Positions 22,500 through 30,968 of a stretch of 32,532 bases of DNA are shown here, one piece after another. The translations under genes were made by a program, and so were the position numbers. The notes under the pieces are model-generated. The model made no database searches and was not told the DNA's origin. It was given only the letters and a program-made list of their open reading frames with translations. Origin of the DNA: Oscillospiraceae bacterium. GTDB taxonomy: Bacteria > Bacillota > Clostridia > Oscillospirales > Ruminococcaceae. The stretch covers positions 24,335-56,866 of the forward strand of contig JAFLUH010000005.1 in assembly GCA_022508895.1 (NCBI GenBank), written 5' to 3'. Each line of letters begins with the position of its first letter. Positions within the stretch are counted from its first letter, which is position 1.

Positions 22500-23717
22500 A
22501 TGAAAATGCCGAATTATGCAAAGATTATCGCCGCAGTAACGGCGGCAGCCGTCGTACCCGTAACGGTAACGGCTCTGCTCAGCGACCCTGCGGACGTGAA
22601 CCGTCTGATGGCAGCCGCCATCACATTTACTTCCCAAAGCGGCTATATTACCGAGCCGATAGAATTCGGAGGCGGCAATCTGATACTGTACAAGCCCTCT
22701 CCACAGCCCCCTGCGGAAGAAGCGACCGCCGAGCCTTCGGAAACCGCCGCCGAGACGCCATCGGAAACCACGTCCCTTACCACGGAGGAACAACCCCTTC
22801 CCACCGACACAACCGAGGAGCAGCCCGCCGCTTCCGACCCCCCGCCCTCCTCCTACATAATAACCCAGAACATAAGCCCCGACGAAGAAGATCTGACCGT
22901 TTTCAACAACCGTGACGGCATGGTAGAGGAAATGACCTTCCACGCAGGCGAAGGCGCAAACTTTATAACTCTTTCCGGCGGCGCACAGGTACGCAACTGC
23001 ACCGAGCTTGACAACGACTTTGTAGCGGAGCAGACGAAGCTGCTCCCCGACATAAAAATAGACCTGTCCTCCGAGGAGCCGCAGGTGCTTATAATGCACA
23101 CCCACACCACCGAAAGCTATCTCGTTGACGGCAGCGGCTACTACGACAACTCCTACACCAGCCGCACCACCGACGCGTCCCAGAGCGTAGTAGCGGTGGG
23201 ACAGCGCATAGCCGAAAAGTTAGCGGAAAACGGCATCTGCGTCATTCACGACGGCACACTCCACGATTACCCCTACTTCGACGGAGCCTACGCCCGCTCT
23301 CAGGAAACGGTAAAGCAGATACTTGCCGCCTATCCTTCGATAAAGGTAGTGCTTGACATACACCGTGACGGCATAGAAGAAAGCGACGGCACCCGAGTAG
23401 CCGCAGTCACCGAGATAAACGGCAGGGAAGCGGCGCAGGTAATGATAATCTCCGCCGCTCAGGACGATTATTACGACGTTCCCAACTACCTTGAAAACTT
23501 CCGTTTCGCCTGTCTGCTCCAAACCTCCATGGAAACCTTAAACCCCGGCTTGACCCGTCCCATTCTTTTCCAATACTGCCAGTACAACCAGCACCTGACC
23601 ACAGGCTCCCTTTTGATCGAAGTAGGCTCCCACGGCAACACACTCGAACAGGCTCTCTACACAGGCGAGCTGATAGGCGAGAGCATAGCGCAGGCGTTAT
23701 TGTCACTTACCGATTGA
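22500..23717 (+). CDS. spoIIP: Stage II sporulation protein P (amidase)
   Basis: A 405-residue membrane-anchored peptidoglycan amidase/endopeptidase that works with SpoIID and SpoIIM to remodel the septum during engulfment. One N-terminal membrane helix (about 8-28) is followed by a long Pro, Glu and Thr-rich linker (about 65-120) and the hydrolase domain. Zinc-site candidates are His200 and His202 with Glu205 (MHTHTTESY), His288 (DIHRD), and Glu374 with His378 (EVGSHGNT), all expected in the family. The gpr-spoIIP order matches Bacillus, supporting the call. GGAGGAG lies four to five bases before the ATG, inside a potential hairpin. Confidence 0.94.
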   Translation: MKMPNYAKIIAAVTAAAVVPVTVTALLSDPADVNRLMAAAITFTSQSGYITEPIEFGGGNLILYKPSPQPPAEEATAEPSETAAETPSETTSLTTEEQPLPTDTTEEQPAASDPPPSSYIITQNISPDEEDLTVFNNRDGMVEEMTFHAGEGANFITLSGGAQVRNCTELDNDFVAEQTKLLPDIKIDLSSEEPQVLIMHTHTTESYLVDGSGYYDNSYTSRTTDASQSVVAVGQRIAEKLAENGICVIHDGTLHDYPYFDGAYARSQETVKQILAAYPSIKVVLDIHRDGIEESDGTRVAAVTEINGREAAQVMIISAAQDDYYDVPNYLENFRFACLLQTSMETLNPGLTRPILFQYCQYNQHLTTGSLLIEVGSHGNTLEQALYTGELIGESIAQALLSLTD

Positions 23718-23772
23718 CATAATCCCTCCAAAATAATATAATTAAATTAAGAAAAAAACAAAGGACGTACAA

Positions 23773-24627
23773 ATGGAGCTTACCGACATAACCACCATAA
23801 AAACCCTTTTCACAAAGCACGGTTTTTCCTTCACAAAATCCTTAGGACAAAACTTCCTGATAAACCCCGCAGTCTGCCCTAAAATAGCGGAGCAGGGCGG
23901 CTGCACAAAGGAGACCTGTGCTCTTGAGATAGGCACAGGCGTAGGCGTGCTCACCAAGGAGCTTGCCCTCCGTGCAAAAAAGGCAGTGGCGGTAGAGATA
24001 GACAAAGGCTTGGAGCCGATACTAAAGGAAACTCTTGCGGATTTCGACAACATAGAAATAGTCTTTGCCGACATAATGGAGCTTGACCTGCACCGACTTT
24101 TTAATGAGCATTTCAGCGGTGAGGAGGTAGTGGTCTGCGCCAACCTCCCCTACTACATAACCTCCCCCGTGATAATGCGCCTGCTTGAAGAAAACCTCCC
24201 CATAAGCTCCCTCACTGTCATGGTGCAGCGTGAAGCGGCAGACCGTATCTGCGCCCCCATGGGTACCCGAGAATGCGGCGCAATAACCGCAGCGGTGAAT
24301 TATTACAGCACCCCAAAGCGCCTGTTCAACGTCTCCAGAGGCAGCTTCAAGCCCGCTCCCAACGTAGATTCCTCTGTAATAAAACTTGACGTTTCCAAAG
24401 AAAAAAAGTACCCGCAAGTCACCGACGAAAAGCTGTTTTTCCGAATAATAAGAGCCGCCTTTGCCCAGCGCCGCAAGCAGCTTCTGAACCCCCTCTCTGC
24501 GGAGCTTGGCATACCCAAAGCCGACCTGTCGGAAAAGCTGACAAAATGCGGAATTAAGCTGACGGCACGTCCCGAGGAGCTTAAAATGGAGGATTTTGCA
24601 GCATTATATACTGCGATTTATGGATAA
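23773..24627 (+). CDS. rsmA: 16S rRNA dimethyladenosine transferase
   Basis: A 284-residue SAM-dependent methyltransferase (KsgA) that dimethylates two adjacent adenines near the 3' end of 16S rRNA (A1518 and A1519 in E. coli) late in 30S assembly. The family marks are GQNFL (25-29), the SAM loop EIGTGVG (52-58), acidic strand VEID, and the target-base motif NLPYY (124-128). The C-terminal helical domain with FAQRRKQLLNPL is complete. It lies 55 bases after spoIIP and 95 before spoIIE; no clear promoter or terminator was found on either side. Confidence 0.97.
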   Translation: MELTDITTIKTLFTKHGFSFTKSLGQNFLINPAVCPKIAEQGGCTKETCALEIGTGVGVLTKELALRAKKAVAVEIDKGLEPILKETLADFDNIEIVFADIMELDLHRLFNEHFSGEEVVVCANLPYYITSPVIMRLLEENLPISSLTVMVQREAADRICAPMGTRECGAITAAVNYYSTPKRLFNVSRGSFKPAPNVDSSVIKLDVSKEKKYPQVTDEKLFFRIIRAAFAQRRKQLLNPLSAELGIPKADLSEKLTKCGIKLTARPEELKMEDFAALYTAIYG

Positions 24628-24722
24628 ATAATAGCAAAGCTCTTTTTTCGAGTTATTTTTCCCTTTGCCGAGAGTACAATGTATTCATTGCAATCTTTGA
24701 GCCGCTTGTAAAGGGGGAGAAC

Positions 24723-26984
24723 ATGGAAAAGGAGCTTTTTTCTTTACGAAAAAACAAGACCTCATACGTCAGATATCCGCTGATATTTTTTTGCGCCTGC
24801 ATATTTGCATTGACCACGCTTTTTGAAAAAACGTCGCCCTTTGCGGTGGCGTTTATAGCCAGTCTCAGCGGAGCGGACTGCGCCGCCGCCTTTGTGGGCA
24901 GCGGCGTGGGCTTCCTTATGCGGGGCGACTTTGTCATGGCGATACCGCCCATAGCCGCCGCAGCCTCGGTGAGCATTCTGCGCATTTTTCTGGGCAAAAT
25001 AAAAACCACTGCCGCCGCCGTAGGAAGCGCAGCTCTGACTGCCGCCGCCGTACTGATGACCAACGTCATAACCGCCGAAAGCCCCACCGACATAATCATA
25101 TCGGTGGCGTTTGCCTTAATTTCAGGCAGCACCTGCTACGCCCTTATAAAGGTCTACTGCATTGCGGCGCAGGACACCGCCTTCACCCTCCTGAAGCCCT
25201 CCAACACCGTGGCGGTAGGCATAGTGACCGCCTTCGGCATAGCCGCTCTCTCCAGTCTTTCCTTCGGCATATTCAACATCGGCATAATGACCTCAGCCGT
25301 CCTTGTTTCCGCAGTGACCTACCGCTTCCGCCTGACGGGAGGCGCGCTTTTCGGAATAATCTGCGCCTTCGGCATGGCGCTTTCAAGCAGCGATTTAGTA
25401 TACGCAGGACTTGCCTTGGAGATAGGCGCAGTGATAGGCGGCGTCCTGTCCTCTCACGGCAGGATACCTCAAGCGGCAGCCTTTCTTCTTGCCGCAGCCG
25501 TCACCGGAGCAATTCTCGGCATGGACGCGGCAATGCTCAGCTTTATGGCGGATATGCTGGCAGGCACCGTTATTTTCATGACGCTTCCTTTAAACCGAAT
25601 AATGCAGAAAATAAAGCCCCACTCCGCCAAACACTCAGGCAGTGACCCCACCGAGGTTTTCGCAGGCAGATTAGAGCTGGTAGGCAGCACCATGGGCGAG
25701 CTGAAATACGCAGTTGAAAAAACCGCCGAAACCTTGGACAAAACCGTGAACAGGGACGTCAGCTCCGTGTACAATTCCGCCTGCGACCAAATCTGCAAAA
25801 ACTGCCGTTTCAACATGAAATGCTGGGGCGAAGAATACAACGATTCAACAAGACAGATGAACGGCTTCATAAAAATACTCCGCAGCGGCGACAAGCTCAA
25901 TCCCACCCACTTTACAGGCGCCCTGAGCTACCGCTGCAGCAAGAAGCAGCAGCTTTGCGACAGCATAAACCGCAAATACGACGACTTCGTTGCCGCAGGA
26001 CAGATGAACCGCCGCATAACCGAAATGCGCACCGTGCTGACCCACATTCTTGACAGCACGGAAAAAGTCTTTGCCTCCATGTCAGAGGAATTTTCAAGCT
26101 CGGTCACCTACGACCGCACTGCTTCCCTGAAAACCGAGCGTGTACTGGAGCGCTGCGGTCTCACCTCTCCAAAGGCGGTTGCAAGAAGCATCAACGGCAA
26201 TCTCAGCATAGAAGCCTACGGCGACGGCGAGCTTGCCTGCACGGCGGAGGAGCTTGGCGACATAATGATAGAAACGCTCCAAAGAGAATTTGACCTGCCC
26301 TGCATATTGAAATTCGGCAAACGTGTCCGAGTGACCATGTTCCAGCAGGCGACCTACGGCGTAAAAAGCGCCGCCTGCCAGCTCAGCCGCCGCAAGGACG
26401 GCTCCAACGGCGACTATATAACAGGCTACATCGACGGAAGGGGCAGCTACTACAGCATAATCTCCGACGGCATGGGCAGCGGGTCCCGTGCAAGAATAGA
26501 CAGCGCCTTTGCCTGCGGTCTGCTGACCAAGCTGCTTGAAAGCGGCGTATCCGTAGAAGCAGCCATAGAAATGCTCAACACCTCTCTCCTGGTAAAATCC
26601 GCCGACGAAAGCTTCGCCACCCTCGATATATGTCAGGTAGACCTCTACACCGGCAAGACCCGTATCTTCAAAGCAGGCGGCGCAGACACATTTATCCGCT
26701 CCGGCAAAAAGGTCACCAAAATTTCCGGAAACGGTCTTCCCATAGGCATAAGCTACACTCCCTCAGTGGACGCCAAAACCTTTACGGCAGGGGAGGACGA
26801 CATAATAATAATGACCAGCGACGGCGCCGACCTCAGCGAAAAGTGGCTGGAGCAAGCCTTTGAAAGGGACAGCGGCAAAAACCTCGACGAGCTTGTAAAA
26901 ACCGTAGCAGGCGCAGCCAAGTTCAATTGCGAAAAGGGCAGGGAGGACGACATATCCATCGTAGCTCTGCAATTAAGAAAATAG
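24723..26984 (+). CDS. spoIIE: Stage II sporulation protein E (PP2C-type phosphatase)
   Basis: A 753-residue membrane phosphatase that dephosphorylates SpoIIAA in the forespore and so activates sigma-F, besides acting with FtsZ at the polar septum. The N-terminal half (about 15-300) is a row of some ten hydrophobic helices. A regulatory linker follows with a cysteine cluster, Cys354, Cys358, Cys361 and Cys367, also seen in other SpoIIE proteins. The C-terminal PPM phosphatase domain (about 540-753) keeps metal-binding aspartates Asp582 (SDGMGSG) and Asp700 (TSDGADL). The ATG at 24723 follows AAAGGGGGAG. Spo0A boxes were not recognised upstream; a TACAAT at 24675 lacks a partner -35 box. The gene ends at the structured gap. 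Confidence 0.95.
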   Translation: MEKELFSLRKNKTSYVRYPLIFFCACIFALTTLFEKTSPFAVAFIASLSGADCAAAFVGSGVGFLMRGDFVMAIPPIAAAASVSILRIFLGKIKTTAAAVGSAALTAAAVLMTNVITAESPTDIIISVAFALISGSTCYALIKVYCIAAQDTAFTLLKPSNTVAVGIVTAFGIAALSSLSFGIFNIGIMTSAVLVSAVTYRFRLTGGALFGIICAFGMALSSSDLVYAGLALEIGAVIGGVLSSHGRIPQAAAFLLAAAVTGAILGMDAAMLSFMADMLAGTVIFMTLPLNRIMQKIKPHSAKHSGSDPTEVFAGRLELVGSTMGELKYAVEKTAETLDKTVNRDVSSVYNSACDQICKNCRFNMKCWGEEYNDSTRQMNGFIKILRSGDKLNPTHFTGALSYRCSKKQQLCDSINRKYDDFVAAGQMNRRITEMRTVLTHILDSTEKVFASMSEEFSSSVTYDRTASLKTERVLERCGLTSPKAVARSINGNLSIEAYGDGELACTAEELGDIMIETLQREFDLPCILKFGKRVRVTMFQQATYGVKSAACQLSRRKDGSNGDYITGYIDGRGSYYSIISDGMGSGSRARIDSAFACGLLTKLLESGVSVEAAIEMLNTSLLVKSADESFATLDICQVDLYTGKTRIFKAGGADTFIRSGKKVTKISGNGLPIGISYTPSVDAKTFTAGEDDIIIMTSDGADLSEKWLEQAFERDSGKNLDELVKTVAGAAKFNCEKGREDDISIVALQLRK

Positions 26985-27047
26985 ACCCCTACACCTACGT
27001 TTTGTCCCCTGCTCCCCCATCGACCCCTGCTTTCCGGCACAACTGCC

Positions 27048-27334
27048 CGCGGCGAATCCGCGATTGACCTGCACTGCGTGCAGGTCAATCTGCTGCGTAC
27101 ACCGTGTTCTGTGCTTCGCACAGCCCACGGCATACGCAGCATTTTTTCGGCCGCTCCGCGCCCGAAAAAAGCGGCTTCGCCGCCGACTTGACAAAAAATC
27201 CTCCCTATGGTCGGATTTTCCGTCAAGCCGGCTTTAAAATCGTAAAATCCGCTTTGCAGATTTTACGATTTTTGCCGCTCTGCGAGCGGCATTATTTGGA
27301 TTTGGAGGGGAAACCCTGACGGTTTCCCCTCCAA
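27048..27334. repeat. Array of nine nearly contiguous hairpins after spoIIE
   Basis: No gene is visible in 26985-27586. Successive perfect or near-perfect inverted repeats occupy 27048-27062 (5 pairs), 27062-27090 (13 pairs, loop TGC), 27091-27141 (9 outer pairs enclosing CCGTG/CACGG and CTGTGC/GCACAG), 27142-27170 (9), 27171-27183 (5), 27187-27227 (6+7), 27236-27272 (14), 27273-27291 (8) and 27302-27334 (14, TTGGAGGGGAAACC). The third is followed by TTTTTT on the plus strand. The fifth is followed by TTTTTT on the minus strand. So both can act as terminators. The short flank 26985-27045 is C-rich with CCCCTGCT twice. It could be a repeat mosaic or a structured RNA. Confidence 0.75.
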
Positions 27335-27474
27335 GCCTCCCCTTCCTTCCGAATTATTCTGTGAGCCGGAGAAACTTTGCCTCCCATTTTCTCTTTTTTC
27401 CTTCCAAAATTTGTAAATTCCACCAAAACCGTACCTAACTTTATATCTATGTTAATGAAAATTGCATAAAAATA

Positions 27475-27503
27475 TTGAAATTTTCCCCAATGTATGCTAC
27501 AAT
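27475..27503 (+). promoter_or_regulatory. Sigma-A promoter of the glycogen operon
   Basis: TTGAAA (27475-27480), 17 bases, then TACAAT (27498-27503), 84 bases before glgB. The leader between promoter and gene holds short hairpins (GCGG/CCGC at 27523-27539 and GGGT-CAA-ACCC at 27557-27567) and a GAAAGGAAGG ribosome site. Confidence 0.78.
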
Positions 27504-27586
27504 CAGTACAATAAATAAAATAGCGGCAATATATACCGCCATCTCATAAAAATGTTGGGTCAAACCCGAAAGGAAGGTCGATTCCC

Positions 27587-29632
27587 ATGTCTATCCAGAA
27601 CACACATGACTACGACGTAGCGCTTCACTTCTTCCACGAAGGCAGCGCCACCGAAGCCTACGAATTTTTCGGCTCGCACCTCTGCGAGCAAAACGGCAAG
27701 AAGGGAGCCATCTTCCGTGTATGGGCGCCCCACGCCGCCTCGGTCAGCGTGGTAGGCGACTTCAACCACTGGGACAGGTACCAACACCGGATGAAACGCA
27801 CCGAGCACGACGGCAGCGTCTGGGAGCTGTTCATTCCTGACCTGAAGCAGTACGACATCTACAAATACAGCATAGAAAGCTCCATGGGACAGATCAACCT
27901 GAAAGCCGACCCCTACGGCTACCACATGGAGACCCGTCCCAACACCGCCACCAAGCTGTACGACATCGGCGGCTTCAAGTGGGGCGACAAGAAGTGGATG
28001 GACGACCGTGCAAAGAAGAACATCTACGACAGCCCCATAAACATCTACGAGGTGCACCTGAACTCATGGCGCCACAAGCACAACGAGGACGAGCTGTTCA
28101 ACTACATGGAGCTTGCCAAGGAGCTTATCCCCTATGTGAAGAAAATGGGCTACACCCACATCGAGATAATGCCCATAGCGGAGTTCCCCTTTGACGGCTC
28201 ATGGGGCTACCAGCAGATAGGCTACTACGCCCCCACCTCCCGCTTCGGACCCCCTCACGACTTCATGCAGTTCGTGGATTACTGCCACCAGAACGGCGTA
28301 GGACTTATCTTAGACTGGGTACCCGCCCACTTCCCGAAGGACGCCGCAGGCCTCTATGAATTTGACGGTGGCTACTGCTACGAATACGCCGAGCCGTTAA
28401 AGCGTGAGCACTTGAGCTGGGGTACCCGAGTATTCGACTGGGGCAAGCCCGAGGTGCAGAGCTTCCTTATCTCCAACGCCAACTACTGGTTCGACAAATA
28501 CCACGTTGACGGACTAAGAGTAGACGCCGTAGCCTCCATGCTCTATCTGGACTACGACCGCAGAGAATGGCAGCGCAACATAAACGGCGGCAACGAGAAC
28601 CTGGAAGCCATCGCCTTCCTGCAAAAGCTGAACACTGCATTATTCGGCATACACCCGAATATACTGATGATTGCGGAAGAATCCACCGCATGGCCGATGG
28701 TGACGAAGCCCGCCGACATAGGCGGCTTAGGCTTCAACTTCAAGTGGAACATGGGCTGGATGAACGACATGATATCCTATATGTCCATGAACCCCGAATA
28801 CCGCCCCTACCACCACAACAACCTGACCTTCTCCTTCTACTACGCCTTCTCCGAGAACTTCATCCTCCCCATCTCCCACGACGAGGTGGTATACGGAAAA
28901 TGCTCCATGCTGGATAAAATGAGCGGCCCCCGTGACAAGCGCTTTGCGTCACTCAGGACATTCCTCACCTACATGACCGCCCACCCCGGCAAAAAGCTGA
29001 TGTTCATGGGACAGGAGATAGCCCAGTTCAAGGAGTGGAACTACAAAACCGGACTTGACTGGGACGTGCTTGAATTTGATGAGCACAAGAAGCACCAGCA
29101 CTTCGTGGAAGCACTGAACGCCTTCTACATCAAGAATAAGGAGCTCTGGGAAGCAGACAGCGACTGGAGCGGCTTCAAGTGGATAGTAAGCGATGACAAC
29201 GCAAACTCAGTCATCGCATTCCGCCGTTTCGACAGAGAGGGCAACGAGCTTGTAGTCGTGTGCAACTTCCAGCCGATAATGCATGAGCAGTACAGCTTCG
29301 GCGTTCCCTTCTATGCGGATTACGAGGAGGTATTCACCACCGAATCCCCCGAGTTCGGCGGCACAGGCGTATTCAACAAGACCGTCAAGTCAGTGGAGGA
29401 GCACATGCACGGCGAGCTTTACTCGATAACGGTAAAGATAGCCCCCATGTCCGCCATGTTCTTCAAAGCAAAGAACATAAGGACTCCCGAGGACGACGTC
29501 CGCAAGGCTCTTGCAAAGCGTGCAAAGGAGCAGATAACAGCAAACCCCGCCGCAAAGAAACCCACCACCGCAAAGAAACCCACCACCGCAAAGAAACCCA
29601 CCGCCGCAAAGAAAACGGCTGACAAAAAATAA
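27587..29632 (+). CDS. glgB: 1,4-alpha-glucan branching enzyme with lysine-rich C-terminal tail
   Basis: A 681-residue GH13 enzyme that adds alpha-1,6 branches to glycogen. An N-terminal carbohydrate-binding module of the CBM48 type (about 40-130) precedes the catalytic barrel. Catalytic candidates are Asp313 (GLRVDAV), Glu364/Glu365 (IAEEST) and Asp432 (ISHDEV). The all-beta C-terminal domain ends near residue 630. The last 30 or so residues are a repeat of AAKKPTT units, encoded by 18 bp tandem repeats, basic and disordered like a histone H1 tail and not part of the normal enzyme. The ATG at 27587 follows GAAAGGAAGG. It is first in a glgB-glgC-glgD operon; glycogen synthase glgA is not in the window. 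Confidence 0.96.
   Translation: MSIQNTHDYDVALHFFHEGSATEAYEFFGSHLCEQNGKKGAIFRVWAPHAASVSVVGDFNHWDRYQHRMKRTEHDGSVWELFIPDLKQYDIYKYSIESSMGQINLKADPYGYHMETRPNTATKLYDIGGFKWGDKKWMDDRAKKNIYDSPINIYEVHLNSWRHKHNEDELFNYMELAKELIPYVKKMGYTHIEIMPIAEFPFDGSWGYQQIGYYAPTSRFGPPHDFMQFVDYCHQNGVGLILDWVPAHFPKDAAGLYEFDGGYCYEYAEPLKREHLSWGTRVFDWGKPEVQSFLISNANYWFDKYHVDGLRVDAVASMLYLDYDRREWQRNINGGNENLEAIAFLQKLNTALFGIHPNILMIAEESTAWPMVTKPADIGGLGFNFKWNMGWMNDMISYMSMNPEYRPYHHNNLTFSFYYAFSENFILPISHDEVVYGKCSMLDKMSGPRDKRFASLRTFLTYMTAHPGKKLMFMGQEIAQFKEWNYKTGLDWDVLEFDEHKKHQHFVEALNAFYIKNKELWEADSDWSGFKWIVSDDNANSVIAFRRFDREGNELVVVCNFQPIMHEQYSFGVPFYADYEEVFTTESPEFGGTGVFNKTVKSVEEHMHGELYSITVKIAPMSAMFFKAKNIRTPEDDVRKALAKRAKEQITANPAAKKPTTAKKPTTAKKPTAAKKTADKK
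29551..29622 (+). repeat. 18 bp tandem repeats in the glgB 3' end
   Basis: Three units of an 18-base sequence beginning CGCAAAGAAACCCACC (29551, 29569 and 29587) and a degenerate fourth (29605). They encode the AKKPTT repeats in frame; unit number may vary between strains by slippage. Confidence 0.85.
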
Positions 29633-29638
29633 ACAATC

Positions 29639-29705
29639 GGAGGATTTGTTTGAAAAATAAATTTTTCAAACCCGTCGTGCTGTGCCAAAGGCACAACGCT
29701 CCTCC
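29639..29705 (+). promoter_or_regulatory. Structured glgB-glgC spacer
   Basis: In this 96-base spacer GTTTGAAAAAT (29648-29658) pairs perfectly with ATTTTTCAAAC (29661-29671), TGTGCC pairs with GGCACA around AAA (29681-29695), and outer GGAGGA (29639-29644) can pair with TCCTCC (29700-29705). The glgC ribosome site (GAGGAAAGGATAGG) starts just after. It could protect or process the message and set the relative amounts of GlgB and GlgC. A role is inferred only. Confidence 0.4.
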
Positions 29706-29728
29706 AGAGGAAAGGATAGGTTCTTGAT

Positions 29729-30940
29729 ATGAATCATGTAAAAAAAGAAATAGTCGCCATGCTTCTCGCAGGCGGACAGGGCAGCAGACTGTACGCTCTG
29801 ACGCAGGATATGGCAAAGCCCGCGGTGCCCTACGGCGGTAAGTACAGGATAATCGACTTCCCCCTGTCCAACTGCATCAATTCGGGCATTGACACCGTAG
29901 GCGTGCTTACCCAGTATCAGCCCCTCGTATTGAGCGAGTACATAGGCAACGGTCAGCCATGGGGTCTTAACCGCACCCACGGCGGCGTACACGTTCTCCC
30001 GCCCTACGAGACTGCGGCAGGCAAAAGCTGGTACGCCGGCACCGCCAACGCCATCTACCAGAACATGGGCTTTGTAGACCGCTACAATCCCGAGTACGTT
30101 GCCATTCTTTCCGGCGACCACATCTACAAGATGGACTACAACGAAATGCTTGACTTCCACAAGAAAACGGGCGCAGACGCAACCATTGCAGTCCGTGAAG
30201 TGCCGTGGGAGGAAGCCAGCCGCTTCGGCATAATGACCGCAGACGAAAATCACGTTATCACCGAATTTGCCGAAAAGCCCAAGGAACCCAAATCCAACCT
30301 TGCCTCCATGGGCGTATACATCTTCACATGGAAGGTATTGAAGCAGCACCTTATCACCAACGAAAAGGACGAGACTGCCACCAAGGACTTCGGCAAGAAC
30401 ATAATCCCCGATATGCTGGCAGACGGCTGCAAGATGGTAGCCTTCCCCTTCAACCACTACTGGAAGGACGTAGGAACGATAGACAGCCTGTGGGAAGCAA
30501 ACATGGACTGCCTCGACCCCAACGTACCCCTCAGCCTCTACGACAACAACTGGAAGATATACTCCAGAAACCCCGTAATGCCCCCTCACTACGCCGGTCC
30601 TAACAGCAAGATAGAAAACTCCATGGTAGCCGAGGGCTGCAACATCTACGGCACGGTAGACTTCTCCGTCCTGTTCTCCGGCGTAACGGTAGAGGAAGGC
30701 GCAGTGGTGCGTGACAGCATAATAATGCCCAACACCACCATCAAAAAGGGCGCAGTCATCGAGTTTGCAATAGTAGGCGAGGATTGCACCGTAGGCGAAG
30801 AAGCCCACATCGGCGAGCGTCCCAGCCCCGACAACATTGAGAACAGAGACGCATGGGGCGTTGCGGTAGTAGGGCACAAGGTAAATATCAGCGACAAAAC
30901 CGTTGTCAAAGCAAAAGGCATGATATCCGAAAGCATGTAA
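29729..30940 (+). CDS. glgC: Glucose-1-phosphate adenylyltransferase, catalytic subunit
   Basis: A 403-residue enzyme making ADP-glucose from glucose-1-phosphate and ATP, the controlled step of glycogen synthesis. The nucleotide-binding motif [38 protein letters not shown] is complete near the N-terminus (starting at residue 12). GDHIYKMDY and AEKPKEP are present, and a C-terminal left-handed beta-helix of hexapeptide-like repeats follows (about 300-400). It lies 96 bases after glgB and 28 before glgD. In clostridia and bacilli the enzyme is usually a GlgC-GlgD heterotetramer, which this pairing fits. Confidence 0.97.
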   Translation: MNHVKKEIVAMLLAGGQGSRLYALTQDMAKPAVPYGGKYRIIDFPLSNCINSGIDTVGVLTQYQPLVLSEYIGNGQPWGLNRTHGGVHVLPPYETAAGKSWYAGTANAIYQNMGFVDRYNPEYVAILSGDHIYKMDYNEMLDFHKKTGADATIAVREVPWEEASRFGIMTADENHVITEFAEKPKEPKSNLASMGVYIFTWKVLKQHLITNEKDETATKDFGKNIIPDMLADGCKMVAFPFNHYWKDVGTIDSLWEANMDCLDPNVPLSLYDNNWKIYSRNPVMPPHYAGPNSKIENSMVAEGCNIYGTVDFSVLFSGVTVEEGAVVRDSIIMPNTTIKKGAVIEFAIVGEDCTVGEEAHIGERPSPDNIENRDAWGVAVVGHKVNISDKTVVKAKGMISESM

Positions 30941-30968
30941 AAAATAAAAGCAGAAAGGAATATTTCTT

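Noticed and set aside
24628..24722. Spo0A-controlled promoter for spoIIE
   Set aside because: TACAAT at 24675 is present, but no acceptable -35 box or Spo0A box could be placed.
27104..27319. Plus-strand open frame of 71 codons in the hairpin array
   Set aside because: It crosses several hairpins, has no ribosome site, and its translation reflects the inverted repeats only.
27048..27334. CRISPR array
   Set aside because: The hairpins differ in sequence, length and spacing; there are no identical direct repeats with unique spacers and no cas genes.
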